A stretch of DNA of 52,612 nt from Methylococcaceae bacterium (lineage in GTDB: Bacteria; Pseudomonadota; Gammaproteobacteria; Methylococcales; Methylomonadaceae). The notes beneath the pieces were generated by a model, which ran no database searches, was not told the DNA's origin, and worked only from the letters and a program-made list of their open reading frames with translations. How positions within the stretch are numbered: the stretch's first letter is position 1; each line of letters starts with the position of its first letter. Position numbers and translations under genes: made by a program. The DNA lies in assembly GCA_013141375.1 (NCBI GenBank), contig JABFRC010000260.1:1-52612 (forward strand), written 5' to 3'. Shown one piece after another: positions 27,916 through 36,942 of this stretch.

Positions 27916-29163
27916 TTACAGAGAGTTAAGAAATTGTTTTATGCGTTGGGCGGCTTCGATGCAATCTTCCAGCGGCGCAACCAACGCAATTCTGACGTGG
28001 TCTTGACCAGGATTTTGCCCGTCAAAATCACGGGATAAGTAACTGCCGGGCAATACGGTAATGTTGAATTGCGCAAACAGTTGTCGGGCGAATTCGCTCG
28101 CGGCTGTTGCGCCAGGCAGCTTGTCGTGTTTCCGGCGGCCATGGAGTTTGTCTAATGTTGGTGATTTCATCCAGACGTAGAAACTCGCAGGTGGTTTGGT
28201 AATGGTGCAAACATCACCAAGGATGTCGATGAATGCAGCAAATTTTTCCCGATAGAGTCGGCGATTTTCCTGAACGTGTTTTTCATCTTGCCAGGCACGG
28301 ATGCTGGCATGTTGCGTGGGTAACGGCATCGCGCAGCCATGATAAGTGCGGTATTGAAAGTATGCTTGCAGAATATCGGCATCACCCGCCACAAAGCCCG
28401 AGCGCAGTCCAGGCGCGTTGGAACGTTTGGATAAGCTGTGGAACACGACGCAACGTTTGAATGCCGTATTGCCTAGTAAGTAAGCACTTTGCAGCAAGCC
28501 GGCCGGTGGATTGGCTTCGTCGTCATAAAGCTCGCTGTAGCATTCATCCGAGGCGATGATGAAATCGTATTTTTCAGCCAGCTGAATCAGCTTTTGATAA
28601 TCCGCCTCATTCATGACTGCGCCGGTCGGATTGCCGGGTGAGCAGACATAAATCAGTTGGCAGCGCTGCCATATCTCTTCCGGAACCGTATCAAAATCCG
28701 GCAAGTAGCCGGATTTTTCCAATGTATTTAAGTAGTAAGGTTCGGCCCCGGCGAGCAAGGCGGCACCTTCATAAATCTGATAGAAGGGATTAGGCATGAC
28801 GACGACGGGACGTCGTGTCGAGTCAATCACGCATTGCGCAAACGAGAACAAGGCTTCTCGCGTGCCGTTGACTGGTAATACTTGTGTTTCAGGATTAATG
28901 ACCGTCTCGGGAATTTGAAAGCGCGCGCTCAGCCAGTTGGCGATTGCAGTTCTTAATTCAGGAATGCCTTTGGTGGTCGGGTAGTTAGACAGCCCGTGCA
29001 AATGTGCCAGTAACGCCTCTTGAATGAAATGAGGCGTGGAGTGGGTCGGTTCACCCATTGATAGGGCAATATGCCGCAGATCGGTCGGCGGCACGATGCC
29101 TTGTTTGAGTTGCGCCAGCTTTTCAAACGGGTAGGGGTGCAAATATTTCAGGTTTGGCGTCAT
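27916..29163 (-). CDS. dapC: Succinyldiaminopimelate transaminase
   Basis: A PLP-dependent class I/II aminotransferase for the step after DapD. The start is set at 29163, where ATG overlaps the preceding stop as TAATG; the frame extends 56 codons upstream but that part overlaps the protease gene and is unlike the family. The resulting 415 residues fit. Seen motifs are the SMGEPT start, [20 protein letters not shown], and the PLP lysine K246 in SLSKRSN followed by [10 protein letters not shown]. Order on the transcript is M48 protease, dapC, dapD. Confidence 0.94.
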   Translation of the reverse strand: MTPNLKYLHPYPFEKLAQLKQGIVPPTDLRHIALSMGEPTHSTPHFIQEALLAHLHGLSNYPTTKGIPELRTAIANWLSARFQIPETVINPETQVLPVNGTREALFSFAQCVIDSTRRPVVVMPNPFYQIYEGAALLAGAEPYYLNTLEKSGYLPDFDTVPEEIWQRCQLIYVCSPGNPTGAVMNEADYQKLIQLAEKYDFIIASDECYSELYDDEANPPAGLLQSAYLLGNTAFKRCVVFHSLSKRSNAPGLRSGFVAGDADILQAYFQYRTYHGCAMPLPTQHASIRAWQDEKHVQENRRLYREKFAAFIDILGDVCTITKPPASFYVWMKSPTLDKLHGRRKHDKLPGATAASEFARQLFAQFNITVLPGSYLSRDFDGQNPGQDHVRIALVAPLEDCIEAAQRIKQFLNSL

Positions 29164-29948
29164 TATTTTATGCAGTGCGGTTGTCTTCCGGCAGCTTGTG
29201 CTTGTTGGTAATAGCCCATGGCTTGCGGTATACGTTGTTCGAGTTGTTGAATGCGCGTGGCATGCGATGGATGCGTCGACATAAATTCCAGTGGTTGCTG
29301 GCCTTGTGAAGCTTGCTCCATTTTTTGCCATAAGTTGATGCTTTGTCTGGGGTCAAATCCAGCTTTGGCCATCAAGTCGACCCCAATAGTATCTGCCTCG
29401 CTTTCATGTGTGCGGCTGTAGGGCATTAGGATTCCATATTGCGCGCCGACGCCAAGCAGACCGATGGCAGTTTGGCCGATAGCCGTCTGCGGTTGGCTGA
29501 CTGCTTGCACCATATTAATGCCTTGGCTGACGGCCATTTCTTGCGAGGCTCTTTCATTGCTGTGTTTGGCGAGGACATGGCCGATTTCATGGCCTATTAC
29601 AGCGGCCAATTGATCTTGGGTGTCGACCAGTGTCAGCATGCCGGTGTGAATGCCGATTTTATTGCCTGGTAAGGCGAAGGCGTTGGGTGTTTTGTCTTCA
29701 AAGACGACCACTTCCCAGTTGCCGCCCAATGGTTGTGTAATTGCCTGAGCAATGCAGCCGGCAACCTGGTTATAGCGAGCATTGTTGCTAATGGGTTTTT
29801 CTTTTTTTAAATCAGAGAAGGCTTGCAGACCCATTTGGTCTATCTGTGCCTCGGGTAAAAAAATGAGTTGGCTTCTGCCGGTTGGACTGGTGGCGCAAGC
29901 AGTAAGAAAACCGGCGGCGATAAGTGGCGACAAGATTTTTTTTAGCAT
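29163..29948 (-). CDS. M48 family metalloprotease lipoprotein (LoiP/YggG-like)
   Basis: A zinc protease expected in the outer membrane facing the periplasm, acting in envelope quality control. ATG 29948 begins a lipoprotein signal with lipobox LTAC (C18); a longer open frame upstream lacks this character. The catalytic motif is H120-E-x-x-H124 (GHEIGH), with E172 or E174 (THESEAD) as third zinc ligand. The 261-residue length suits the small LoiP-like group rather than BepA. It overlaps dapC by one base (TAATG), but the functional link to lysine synthesis is probably only positional. Confidence 0.9.
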   Translation of the reverse strand: MLKKILSPLIAAGFLTACATSPTGRSQLIFLPEAQIDQMGLQAFSDLKKEKPISNNARYNQVAGCIAQAITQPLGGNWEVVVFEDKTPNAFALPGNKIGIHTGMLTLVDTQDQLAAVIGHEIGHVLAKHSNERASQEMAVSQGINMVQAVSQPQTAIGQTAIGLLGVGAQYGILMPYSRTHESEADTIGVDLMAKAGFDPRQSINLWQKMEQASQGQQPLEFMSTHPSHATRIQQLEQRIPQAMGYYQQAQAAGRQPHCIK

Positions 29949-30028
29949 AAAAACAAACCCGGCAGATTGAAAAGCGAAGGGCATTTTAACGTAAGTTTTT
30001 AGGGCAGGGTCAAAAATCGCAGTGATCC

Positions 30029-30520
30029 TTACTTAAGAATGCTGGCCAGTTGCGCTTCGTAATCTTGTTTTGATATTACGCCACTGATGCCGGTTCGCTG
30101 ATGAGAAGCATCGAAAAAATAAGTTCTGGGCAATTCACCATACCACTTTGGATCAATCTCATATTGTAATTTCTGGGTGTTTTCATCTGCGTAAACCCAA
30201 TTTTCCAGGGATGCTAAGTCGCTTTTTGACAGTATATTCGAGACTTGTTCGCCTGCTGATAAGTCATCCGTGGTTAGTAAGATAATTTTGAGCTTGGGAT
30301 GGGCCTTGTGAAGTTCATTTATTAACGCCATGTCTTTCAGGCAAGACGGGCAAGTAATTGACCAGAGTGTCAGTACGAAAGGTTGGTTAGCGTTTTGCGA
30401 CAGTATTTGTTTATAACTGCCGGCTACGAAAGGTCGTAAGCTGATTTGCTCAGCGTTGGAGCAACCAGTGGTAAAGAGAAACAGCAGCAATATCGCCGTG
30501 ATGTGGTGCTTTAAAGTCAT
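30029..30520 (-). CDS. Thioredoxin-fold lipoprotein (TlpA-like)
   Basis: A 163-residue predicted lipoprotein: hydrophobic signal with TTGC at residues 17-20. The mature part has a thioredoxin fold with a redox-active C57-P-S-C60 preceded by FVLTLWSI, and a cis-proline region (ELPRTYFF). Proteins of this kind reduce or shuffle disulfides, for example in cytochrome c maturation or copper-site assembly. That role would suit an organism with many c-type cytochromes and copper proteins, but the target here is unknown. It lies upstream of the M48 gene on the same strand with an 80-bp gap. Confidence 0.85.
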   Translation of the reverse strand: MTLKHHITAILLLFLFTTGCSNAEQISLRPFVAGSYKQILSQNANQPFVLTLWSITCPSCLKDMALINELHKAHPKLKIILLTTDDLSAGEQVSNILSKSDLASLENWVYADENTQKLQYEIDPKWYGELPRTYFFDASHQRTGISGVISKQDYEAQLASILK

Positions 30521-30747
30521 GGGTAATGCTCTTTATTCAAGTGTTGATTGAGTGGTTTATAAATAATTGAGTCTGCGCTTTGATGCTGCATTGTAGTGGT
30601 GAAAACCGTGTTAACGCCAATAATTCAGGTTAGAATGTTCGCCAAAAAACGGGTTGTGGCCCGGTGTGTCGTTGGATTGGGTTTCTGCGGACATGTTGTC
30701 CAAGTGGCAGGGCCTTGAGTGTAAAGCATTAAACCAGGGGATAGCGT
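30521..30747. promoter_or_regulatory. Divergent region upstream of the fhc operon
   Basis: The 227-bp gap separates the thioredoxin-like gene from the fhc operon and must hold promoters for both. I cannot place either with confidence. AGGGGATA, eight bases before the GTG of fhcB, is a good ribosome binding site and supports that start. Confidence 0.4.
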
Positions 30748-32025
30748 GTGACTGAATTTACAGAAGTACCGAGTCCTTTTTGCGGTATCGGCACGGATGA
30801 TTTAACCATCCGTGTTGACGGTGTATCGCTGAAAGTAATTGAAAATGGCTGCGCAGTGAATACACCTGCATTTGAACAAGCCATTACTGACACCAGTGCC
30901 CGAGTGGATGGTAAAGAAGTCAGTTTGGAAGTCGCTGTAGCCAAGGCTGCAGAGTTGCTAAAAAATACCAATTTGCCTGTCATCGGCGGCTGCGCGACTG
31001 ACGTGAATGGCATGCGTGCTTTATTGGCGTTGGCTGATCGAAGTGGTGCCGTGGTGGATAACATCAATTTTGCCGGTGCCAGAAATAACTTCCTGGCGTT
31101 GCAGGATTCTGGCTGGATGAATACCACGCTGGCTGAAGTTAAAAATCGCTGCGATGTGTTACTAGTCGTAGGTACAGATCTTGAAGACTTTGCGCCGCGC
31201 TTTTTCGAGCGCTATCTCTGGAATAAAGAAGCCATGTTTGTGCAGGATACTAGCGCGCGCGACGTGATTTATCTGGGCAAAGCGCCGTCTGGCAATGCCT
31301 CAACTTCCCCCAATGGCAAGAAACCATTAGTTTTAGAGGCGGCAACGCAAGATTTGCCGGAAGTAATTGCAGTGTTGAGAGCTTTGGTTAAAGGCCAGCC
31401 AATACGTGCATCAGTAGTTGCAGGCATTTCTGTTGCCGATTTAGAAATCGTGGCCGAGAAGCTTAAGTCAGCGGCTTATGGCGTGGTGACTTGGGCGGCA
31501 GGCGCATTGGCTTATCGCCAAGCTGAGCTGACCGTACAAACCTTGTCAGAATTAATCAAAGATATCAATGATAGAGGCGCTCGCTGTTCGGGCTTGCCGT
31601 TGGCCGGAAAAGAAGGTGACCAAACCGCCAACCAAGTTTGTGGCTGGACGACCGGTTATCCTACGCGTACCCGTTTTAGCCGCGGTTATCCTGAATATGA
31701 TCCGTTTTTAAATGACACCAACTTGCTGATTAATAGTGGTGAAGCGGATGTTCTGGTTTGGGTGCATGCATTCAATACCAATGCGGTGCCGCCAGCGACC
31801 AGTTTACCATTGATAGTGCTGGGTCGTTCCGGTATGACTTTCTCTAAAGAGCCGGATGTGTTTATTCCTGTCGGTACGCCGGGCATCGATCATGCCGGTC
31901 ATGCTTATCGTATGGATAACGTGGTCGCCATACGCTTGAAAAAATTACGCGATTCCGGTTTACCCAGTACGGCGGACGTACTGAATGCGATTGAACACGC
32001 TTTACGCGAGGAAACAGTATGTTAA
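30748..32025 (+). CDS. fhcB: Formyltransferase/hydrolase complex subunit B
   Basis: A homologue of archaeal formylmethanofuran dehydrogenase subunit B, found in methylotrophs as part of the Fhc complex that releases formate from formyl-tetrahydromethanopterin. The 425-residue protein starts at a GTG with a strong ribosome binding site. It keeps the family fold markers (PVIGGCATDVNGMRAL, NFAGARNNFLAL) but in the bacterial complex this subunit does not act as a molybdenum or tungsten dehydrogenase. It overlaps fhcA by 7 bp, first gene of a four-gene coupled operon. Confidence 0.93.
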   Translation: MTEFTEVPSPFCGIGTDDLTIRVDGVSLKVIENGCAVNTPAFEQAITDTSARVDGKEVSLEVAVAKAAELLKNTNLPVIGGCATDVNGMRALLALADRSGAVVDNINFAGARNNFLALQDSGWMNTTLAEVKNRCDVLLVVGTDLEDFAPRFFERYLWNKEAMFVQDTSARDVIYLGKAPSGNASTSPNGKKPLVLEAATQDLPEVIAVLRALVKGQPIRASVVAGISVADLEIVAEKLKSAAYGVVTWAAGALAYRQAELTVQTLSELIKDINDRGARCSGLPLAGKEGDQTANQVCGWTTGYPTRTRFSRGYPEYDPFLNDTNLLINSGEADVLVWVHAFNTNAVPPATSLPLIVLGRSGMTFSKEPDVFIPVGTPGIDHAGHAYRMDNVVAIRLKKLRDSGLPSTADVLNAIEHALREETVC

Positions 32026-33686
32026 TTAGATTAACAGGTGGCGTTGTTTACGATCCTGCCAGCGGGATTGATGGGCAACAGCAAGACATTTACATTCAGG
32101 ATGGACGCATCGTCAACAAGCCGACTGGCGATTTTCTGATCGATAAAGAATACGATCTGAAAGGTAAAGTCGTTATGTCCGGTGCGATTGATATGCACAC
32201 CCATATCGGCGGCGGCAAAGGCAATATTGCCAGAACCTTATTGCCTGAAGATCATCGTCAAGATCCTGTGGCCAGCACGCATATCTGCCGTTCCGGTTGT
32301 GGTCATGCCATGCCGAGTACTTTCGTTACCGGCTATCGTTATGCCGAAATGGGTTATACCGCCGGTTTTGAACCTGCCGTATTGCCAATTAATGCCCGCC
32401 AAGCCCATATGGAAATGGGCGATATTCCGATTCTGGATAAAGGCGGCTACGTGATGTTGGGCAGCGACGACTATTTGCTGCGCATGCTGACAGCCAAAAA
32501 AGATCAAAAAGCCATTAACGATTATGTTGCCTGGACCATGCATTCCGCCAAAGCAATTGGCGTTAAGGTAGTTAATCCCGGTGGTATCAATGCCTTCAAA
32601 TTTAACCAGCGCAAACTGGATCTTGACGAGCAAAACAGCCATTACGGTGTGACGCCACGAGAGATTTTGAAAGTATTGGCTACCGCTGTAAAAGAGCTGG
32701 GCGTGTCTCATCCATTGCATGTACACGGCTGTAACCTTGGTGTTCCGGGTAATGTTCAAACTACCTTGGATACTATTCAGGGTATTGGCGGCTTGCCGAT
32801 GCACTTAACGCATATTCAGTTTCATAGCTACGGTACCGAAGGTGATTTCAAGTTTTCCTCCGGCGCGGCGCAAATTGCCGAAGCGGTAAACAACAACAAA
32901 AATATCACAATTGATGTTGGACAGATTCTGTTTGGTCAAACGGTCACGGCTTCCGGCGACAACATGCGTCAACATGCCAATCACAAACTTGCCAGCCCCA
33001 ATAAATGGGTGACTATGGATATTGAATGTGACGCCGGCTGTGGAGTGATACCGTTCAAGTACAAAGATCAAAGTTTCGTCAATGCCCTGCAATGGGCGAT
33101 TGGTCTGGAAACCTTTTTGTTGGTCAATGATCCGTGGCGCATTTTCTTAACTACCGATCATCCCAATGGCGCGCCGTTCACCAGTTATCCGCATTTGATC
33201 CGCTTACTGATGGACAGAACGTTCCGCAACGACGTGCTTGCTACGCTTCACCCCGAAGCACAAAAAATGACCACGTTGGCCTCAATAGAACGTGAGTACA
33301 CGCTGCAAGAAATCGCCATCATGACTCGCGCCGGCGCGGCCAAGCTGATTGGTCTGAAAGATCGCGGCGGTTTAAGTGCAGGCAATTGGGCGGATATTAC
33401 TGTGTATACCGATAACGCAGATCGTCAAAAAATGTTCGAAAAACCCGATTACGTGTTTAAAGACGGTCAATTAGTTGTAGTTGACGGCAAAGTAGTTTCT
33501 ACGAAATGGGGAACAACTCACGTTGTGAAACCTGACTTCGATCCGTCGGTCGAAAAGGGATTGAAAGATTATTTCGATCGCTATCTGACCATGAAGCTGG
33601 GTAATTTTAAGATCAGTGATGATGAAATCACCGAAGATGGACGCGGCAGTATTACGGTGCATCCGCTGAATGGAGATGTAGCATGA
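32019..33686 (+). CDS. fhcA: Formyltransferase/hydrolase complex subunit A
   Basis: The amidohydrolase-type subunit (555 aa) that hydrolyses formylmethanofuran-like intermediate to formate in the Fhc complex. An N-terminal metal-binding H60-x-H62 lies in DMHTHIGGG. Further candidate ligands occur in HVHGCNLG, LTHIQFHSYG and TTDHPNG, as in cyclic amidohydrolases. It overlaps fhcB upstream and fhcD downstream (ATGA). Together with FhcB, C and D it completes oxidation of formaldehyde-derived C1 units to formate in methylotrophs. Confidence 0.96.
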   Translation: MLIRLTGGVVYDPASGIDGQQQDIYIQDGRIVNKPTGDFLIDKEYDLKGKVVMSGAIDMHTHIGGGKGNIARTLLPEDHRQDPVASTHICRSGCGHAMPSTFVTGYRYAEMGYTAGFEPAVLPINARQAHMEMGDIPILDKGGYVMLGSDDYLLRMLTAKKDQKAINDYVAWTMHSAKAIGVKVVNPGGINAFKFNQRKLDLDEQNSHYGVTPREILKVLATAVKELGVSHPLHVHGCNLGVPGNVQTTLDTIQGIGGLPMHLTHIQFHSYGTEGDFKFSSGAAQIAEAVNNNKNITIDVGQILFGQTVTASGDNMRQHANHKLASPNKWVTMDIECDAGCGVIPFKYKDQSFVNALQWAIGLETFLLVNDPWRIFLTTDHPNGAPFTSYPHLIRLLMDRTFRNDVLATLHPEAQKMTTLASIEREYTLQEIAIMTRAGAAKLIGLKDRGGLSAGNWADITVYTDNADRQKMFEKPDYVFKDGQLVVVDGKVVSTKWGTTHVVKPDFDPSVEKGLKDYFDRYLTMKLGNFKISDDEITEDGRGSITVHPLNGDVA

Positions 33687-34579
33687 TTATTAACGGTGTA
33701 ACTATAGACGCAACTTTTGCCGAAGCGTTCCCGATGAAGGCGACACGCGCCATCATCACTGCGCAAAATGAAAAATGGGCGATGATTTCTGCCCAAGCAA
33801 TGACCGGCTTTGCTACGTCGGTCATTGCTTGCGGTTGCGAGGCAGGCATTGAACGTGTGCTTGATCCGTCAGAAACCCCCGACGGTCGTCCTGGCGTATC
33901 CATCATGATTTTTGCGATGGGCGGTAAAGGCTTGGCTAAACAGCTGGAAACACGGGCAGGGCAGTGCGTATTGACATCGCCGACATCGGCCTTGTTTGCT
34001 GGCATCGACGGGGGGACTCGCATCGCTTTGGGCAAGAACCTGCGTTATTTTGGCGACGGCTTCCAGGCATCTAAATTGATCGACGGCAAGCGTTATTGGC
34101 GAATTCCGGTAATGGATGGTGAGTTTTTAGCAGAAGCCACTACCGGTCAAGTTGAAGCAGTCGGGGGTGGCAACTTCTTGGTGTTGGCTGAATCACAACC
34201 GCAAGCCCTAGCGGCTTGCGAAGCGGCAATCGAAGAAATGCGCAAAATTCCCAATGTCATCATGCCGTTTCCAGGTGGCGTGGTGCGTTCGGGCTCAAAA
34301 GTCGGATCAAAATACAAATCATTGGGTGCATCAACCAATGACGCATTTTGCCCGACCTTAAAAGGCGCGACCAAAACTGATCTATCGCCCGAAATTGAAT
34401 CAGTGATGGAAATCGTAATCGATGGTTTAACGAAAGAAGATATAGACAAAGCAATGCGCGTGGGCATTCAAGCTGTGTGTGATTTAGGTGCTGCCAACGG
34501 CATTAAGCGTATCAGCGCCGGTAATTATGGCGGAAAACTAGGCCCATTCCATTTTCACTTACAGGAGATTATGGCATGA
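33683..34579 (+). CDS. fhcD: Formylmethanofuran-tetrahydromethanopterin formyltransferase
   Basis: Transfers the formyl group from formyl-tetrahydromethanopterin to the methanofuran-like carrier of the Fhc complex. The 298-residue length equals the archaeal Ftr family. Typical stretches are INGVTIDATFAEAFPMKATR at the start, GKGLAKQLETRAGQCVLTSP, PVMDGEFLAEATTG and VMPFPGGVVRSGSKVGSKY. Start and stop codons overlap those of its neighbours by four bases, so expression is tightly coupled. Confidence 0.97.
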   Translation: MIINGVTIDATFAEAFPMKATRAIITAQNEKWAMISAQAMTGFATSVIACGCEAGIERVLDPSETPDGRPGVSIMIFAMGGKGLAKQLETRAGQCVLTSPTSALFAGIDGGTRIALGKNLRYFGDGFQASKLIDGKRYWRIPVMDGEFLAEATTGQVEAVGGGNFLVLAESQPQALAACEAAIEEMRKIPNVIMPFPGGVVRSGSKVGSKYKSLGASTNDAFCPTLKGATKTDLSPEIESVMEIVIDGLTKEDIDKAMRVGIQAVCDLGAANGIKRISAGNYGGKLGPFHFHLQEIMA

Positions 34580-35391
34580 GTGCCTTAACCTTTACGCTAA
34601 AGCACAGACCCGATCAGGGTGTGGATATGTCACCATTGGTACCGCATTTGCTTGAAGGCTTGGAGCCAAAAGAGATAGCCGCATTGGAATTGCAAACCGG
34701 CAAACGTAAGGTGCGGGTTGATGAATTATTTACGATATCCGGCTCCGATACTCAAGCCATTGTTATTAAAAATAGCGTGGCTAAATTGGATTTTATCGGC
34801 AAGGAGCTACAAGATGGTTCAATCAAAGTCGAAGGCGATGCCGGTGCTTATTTGGGCTTTGGTATTAAGTCCGGTGAAATCATCGTGGATGGCAATGTCG
34901 GTCTTTACGCCGGTTGTGAGATGAAAAAGGGCTTCATCAAAATTAGCGGCAACGCCGGTGATTTTCTGGGTGGTGCGTTGCCCGGCAACAAAATGGGCAT
35001 GAAAGGCGGCACTATTTTGGTCAAGGGTAACGTTGGCGAACGGGCTGGAGATCACATGCGCCGCGGCAATATCCTGATTGAAGGCAATGCCGGTGATTAT
35101 TGCGGTTCGCGAATGACGGCCGGAACCATTGCTGTTATGGGACAAACTGGTCGGTTTTTAGGGTATGCAATGCGCAGAGGTACTTTGCTGCTTTGGAATC
35201 AGCCGCAATTGTCAGCCAGCTTTAACGATTGCGGTGCTCATACATTGGCATTCTTGCCCATTTTGTTCGCTTCATTCAAAAAGCTGAATTCCAAATTTGC
35301 CGATGCTTCAATTGCCTTTAATCGCGTGCAAAGGTATGCCGGCGATATGTCGGAAATTGGGCGCGGTGAAGTGTTGGTTAAATTGAAGTAG
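34576..35391 (+). CDS. fhcC: Formyltransferase/hydrolase complex subunit C
   Basis: The 271-residue structural subunit related to archaeal FmdC/FwdC and the GltS C-terminal domain. It shows the repeated G-x-x-G-x-x-x-G beta-helix pattern (VEGDAGAYLGFGIKSGEIIV, SGNAGDFLGGALPG, KGNVGERAGDHMRRGNILIE). It ends the fhcB-A-D-C series, overlapping fhcD by four bases. Other genes of the pathway (mch, mtdB, fae) are not in the window. Confidence 0.96.
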   Translation: MSALTFTLKHRPDQGVDMSPLVPHLLEGLEPKEIAALELQTGKRKVRVDELFTISGSDTQAIVIKNSVAKLDFIGKELQDGSIKVEGDAGAYLGFGIKSGEIIVDGNVGLYAGCEMKKGFIKISGNAGDFLGGALPGNKMGMKGGTILVKGNVGERAGDHMRRGNILIEGNAGDYCGSRMTAGTIAVMGQTGRFLGYAMRRGTLLLWNQPQLSASFNDCGAHTLAFLPILFASFKKLNSKFADASIAFNRVQRYAGDMSEIGRGEVLVKLK

Positions 35392-35444
35392 TGAATTGTT
35401 AGGCGAGACTGTTGAGATTGATCTCAAATTAATTGGATTTGCTT

Positions 35445-36326
35445 ATGACAATAATTGAGCAATCTCAGCGTTTAAATACTGGTGTGCTTACGACAACCAA
35501 TCATTGTCGTGCTGTCGCAGGTTTAAAGTATGTCTACCCCGTGTTGTCCAGACGATCAGATGGCTTGTCGATCGGGGTTAATTTCAATACCAATAATGCC
35601 TGCAATTGGCGGTGTATTTATTGTCAAGTACCCAATCTAACTGTGGGTGCGGCGCCGGAGATGGATTTTGAGCTTTTAGAGAAGGAGCTCAGGTTTTTTC
35701 TTGATTATGTGCTTAAAGGCAATTTCTATGATGATTTTCAGGTTGATCAAGACAATCGCGTTATTAAAGATATCGCCATCTCCGGCAACGGTGAGCCAAC
35801 TAGTCTCAATGAGTTTTGTAAGGCGGTAACGCTGATTGGGGATGTGGCTAAGGAGCTGGGAGTCTTTCCTGATAGTCGCTTTGTATTGATTACTAATGGA
35901 AGCTTGGTGCACAAACAAGCTGTGCAAAAAGGATTGAAAAAACTTAACGAATACTCTGGTGAGGTTTGGTTTAAGTTTGATAGCGCTACCGACAGGGGTA
36001 GGCAATTGATTAATCATGCAGGACAAAGCTGTGAATTGAGTTTGGCGAATTTGGCTATATCTGCAGAGCTATGTTTAACAAAGCTACAGATCTGTTTAGT
36101 TGATTATGATGGGGCGGGTTTTCCTGACTCCGAAAGAGCTGCATTGCTTGAAGCGCTTAAAAAGATTAACGCTGGTGTTAGTTTGCGGGATGTTTTTCTC
36201 TATACCCTCGCTAGGCCTTCGCTTCAGCCAGAGGCTGGCAATCTGGAATGTTTGTCAGCAGATTTAATTAATCACTTTGCTGAAGAGGTTAGGCAGCTCG
36301 GTTTTATTGTCACTGTTAGTATTTAG
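35445..36326 (+). CDS. Radical SAM protein, unknown specific function
   Basis: About 293 residues from ATG 35445 (an in-frame TTG at 35433 is the alternative). The [4Fe-4S] site is C-x3-C-x2-C in CNWRCIYC, followed by the SAM-binding region (SGNGEPTSLNEF) and VLITNGS. The N-terminal GLKYVYPVLSRRSDGLSIGV and the short C-terminal part suggest a stand-alone radical SAM enzyme without an added SPASM domain. It begins 53 bp after fhcC and may share its transcript. A role in making a C1 carrier cofactor (tetrahydromethanopterin or methanofuran) is possible from position only. Confidence 0.8.
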   Translation: MTIIEQSQRLNTGVLTTTNHCRAVAGLKYVYPVLSRRSDGLSIGVNFNTNNACNWRCIYCQVPNLTVGAAPEMDFELLEKELRFFLDYVLKGNFYDDFQVDQDNRVIKDIAISGNGEPTSLNEFCKAVTLIGDVAKELGVFPDSRFVLITNGSLVHKQAVQKGLKKLNEYSGEVWFKFDSATDRGRQLINHAGQSCELSLANLAISAELCLTKLQICLVDYDGAGFPDSERAALLEALKKINAGVSLRDVFLYTLARPSLQPEAGNLECLSADLINHFAEEVRQLGFIVTVSI

Positions 36327-36578
36327 TTATGCGCGTATATCTAATAATGAGCCGGTCGCTGCTTTATCAGTCTCAAGCATTTTAGCGGCAATTTTAGCTT
36401 CCAGTTCAGCACCTTTTAGGCTTAAAACTGGTTTTATCAAATCAGTTGCGTTGTATTCTGCGCTACCTACTTCATCTTTTTGTATCGGTAATGCCGCAAT
36501 TGTCTGTGCTGCATCGGCTGATTTACGTTGTGCGTGATTGATTAATGTATTGGCGCTAGTGGATAGTGAGATGTTCAT
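36327..36578 (-). CDS. Small protein of unknown function (83 aa)
   Basis: ATG 36578 is chosen because AGGAG precedes it and the longer frame (to 36623) adds a basic tail unlike the rest. The protein begins MNISLSTSANTLI, is rich in alanine, threonine and serine, has no cysteine or membrane segment, and ends LETDKAATGSLLDIRA. I think similar short proteins are common in gammaproteobacteria, with an ending that resembles flagellar rod-protein tails, but I cannot name the family. It stands alone, convergent with the radical SAM gene (stops 1 bp apart). Confidence 0.6.
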   Translation of the reverse strand: MNISLSTSANTLINHAQRKSADAAQTIAALPIQKDEVGSAEYNATDLIKPVLSLKGAELEAKIAAKMLETDKAATGSLLDIRA

Positions 36579-36717
36579 TGAAATACTCCTTTTGATAACT
36601 TGAAAGTTGTTCTTCTTTCGCAAGTTTAAGGATAGTTCGAATTCAATAATATTTAAATCGCTAGCGATAGATTTTGCAGTTTGACTGACAATTTTTGGCA
36701 GAAGTCTTAGTTATAGC

Positions 36718-36747
36718 TTGTTGCATTAGTATCAATGCGGCTATAAT
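36718..36747 (+). promoter_or_regulatory. Sigma-70 promoter of tRNA-Leu
   Basis: TTGTTG at 36718 and a perfect TATAAT at 36742, spaced by 18 bp, place the start a few bases before the tRNA 5' end at 36761. Confidence 0.6.
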
Positions 36748-36760
36748 CCCCATTCAATGT

Positions 36761-36845
36761 GCGAATGTGGCGGAACTGGTAGACGCGCTGGATTTAGGTT
36801 CCAGTAGGTTATCCTGTGAGAGTTCGAGTCTCTCCATTCGTACCA
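36761..36845 (+). tRNA. tRNA-Leu (anticodon UAG)
   Basis: An 85-base type II tRNA. The acceptor stem pairs GCGAATG with CATTCGT and the CCA end is encoded. The anticodon arm CTGGATTTAGGTTCCAG presents TAG. A long variable arm (about TAGGTTATCCTG) identifies the leucine class, and GTTCGAGTC gives the T arm. It lies between the small minus-strand gene and tig. Confidence 0.96.
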
Positions 36846-36856
36846 CTAATTAAAAT

Positions 36857-36880
36857 GAGATGACAATTCTTTGTCATCTC
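36857..36880 (+). terminator. Hairpin between tRNA-Leu and tig
   Basis: A perfect 10-bp stem GAGATGACAA / TTGTCATCTC with loop TTCT starts 12 bp after the tRNA. There is no strong U-tract, so it may be a processing or weak termination signal. A TATAAA at about 36908 may be part of the tig promoter. Confidence 0.5.
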
Positions 36881-36942
36881 AACTCTTCATGCTGCTAAGC
36901 ATCTCCATATAAAATCCATACTAAATTATTTGAGGTAAAGAA

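Noticed and set aside
29164-29331. Longer start for dapC
   Set aside because: It overlaps the M48 protease gene and has no similarity to the aminotransferase family; the TAATG overlap gives a coupled start at 29163.
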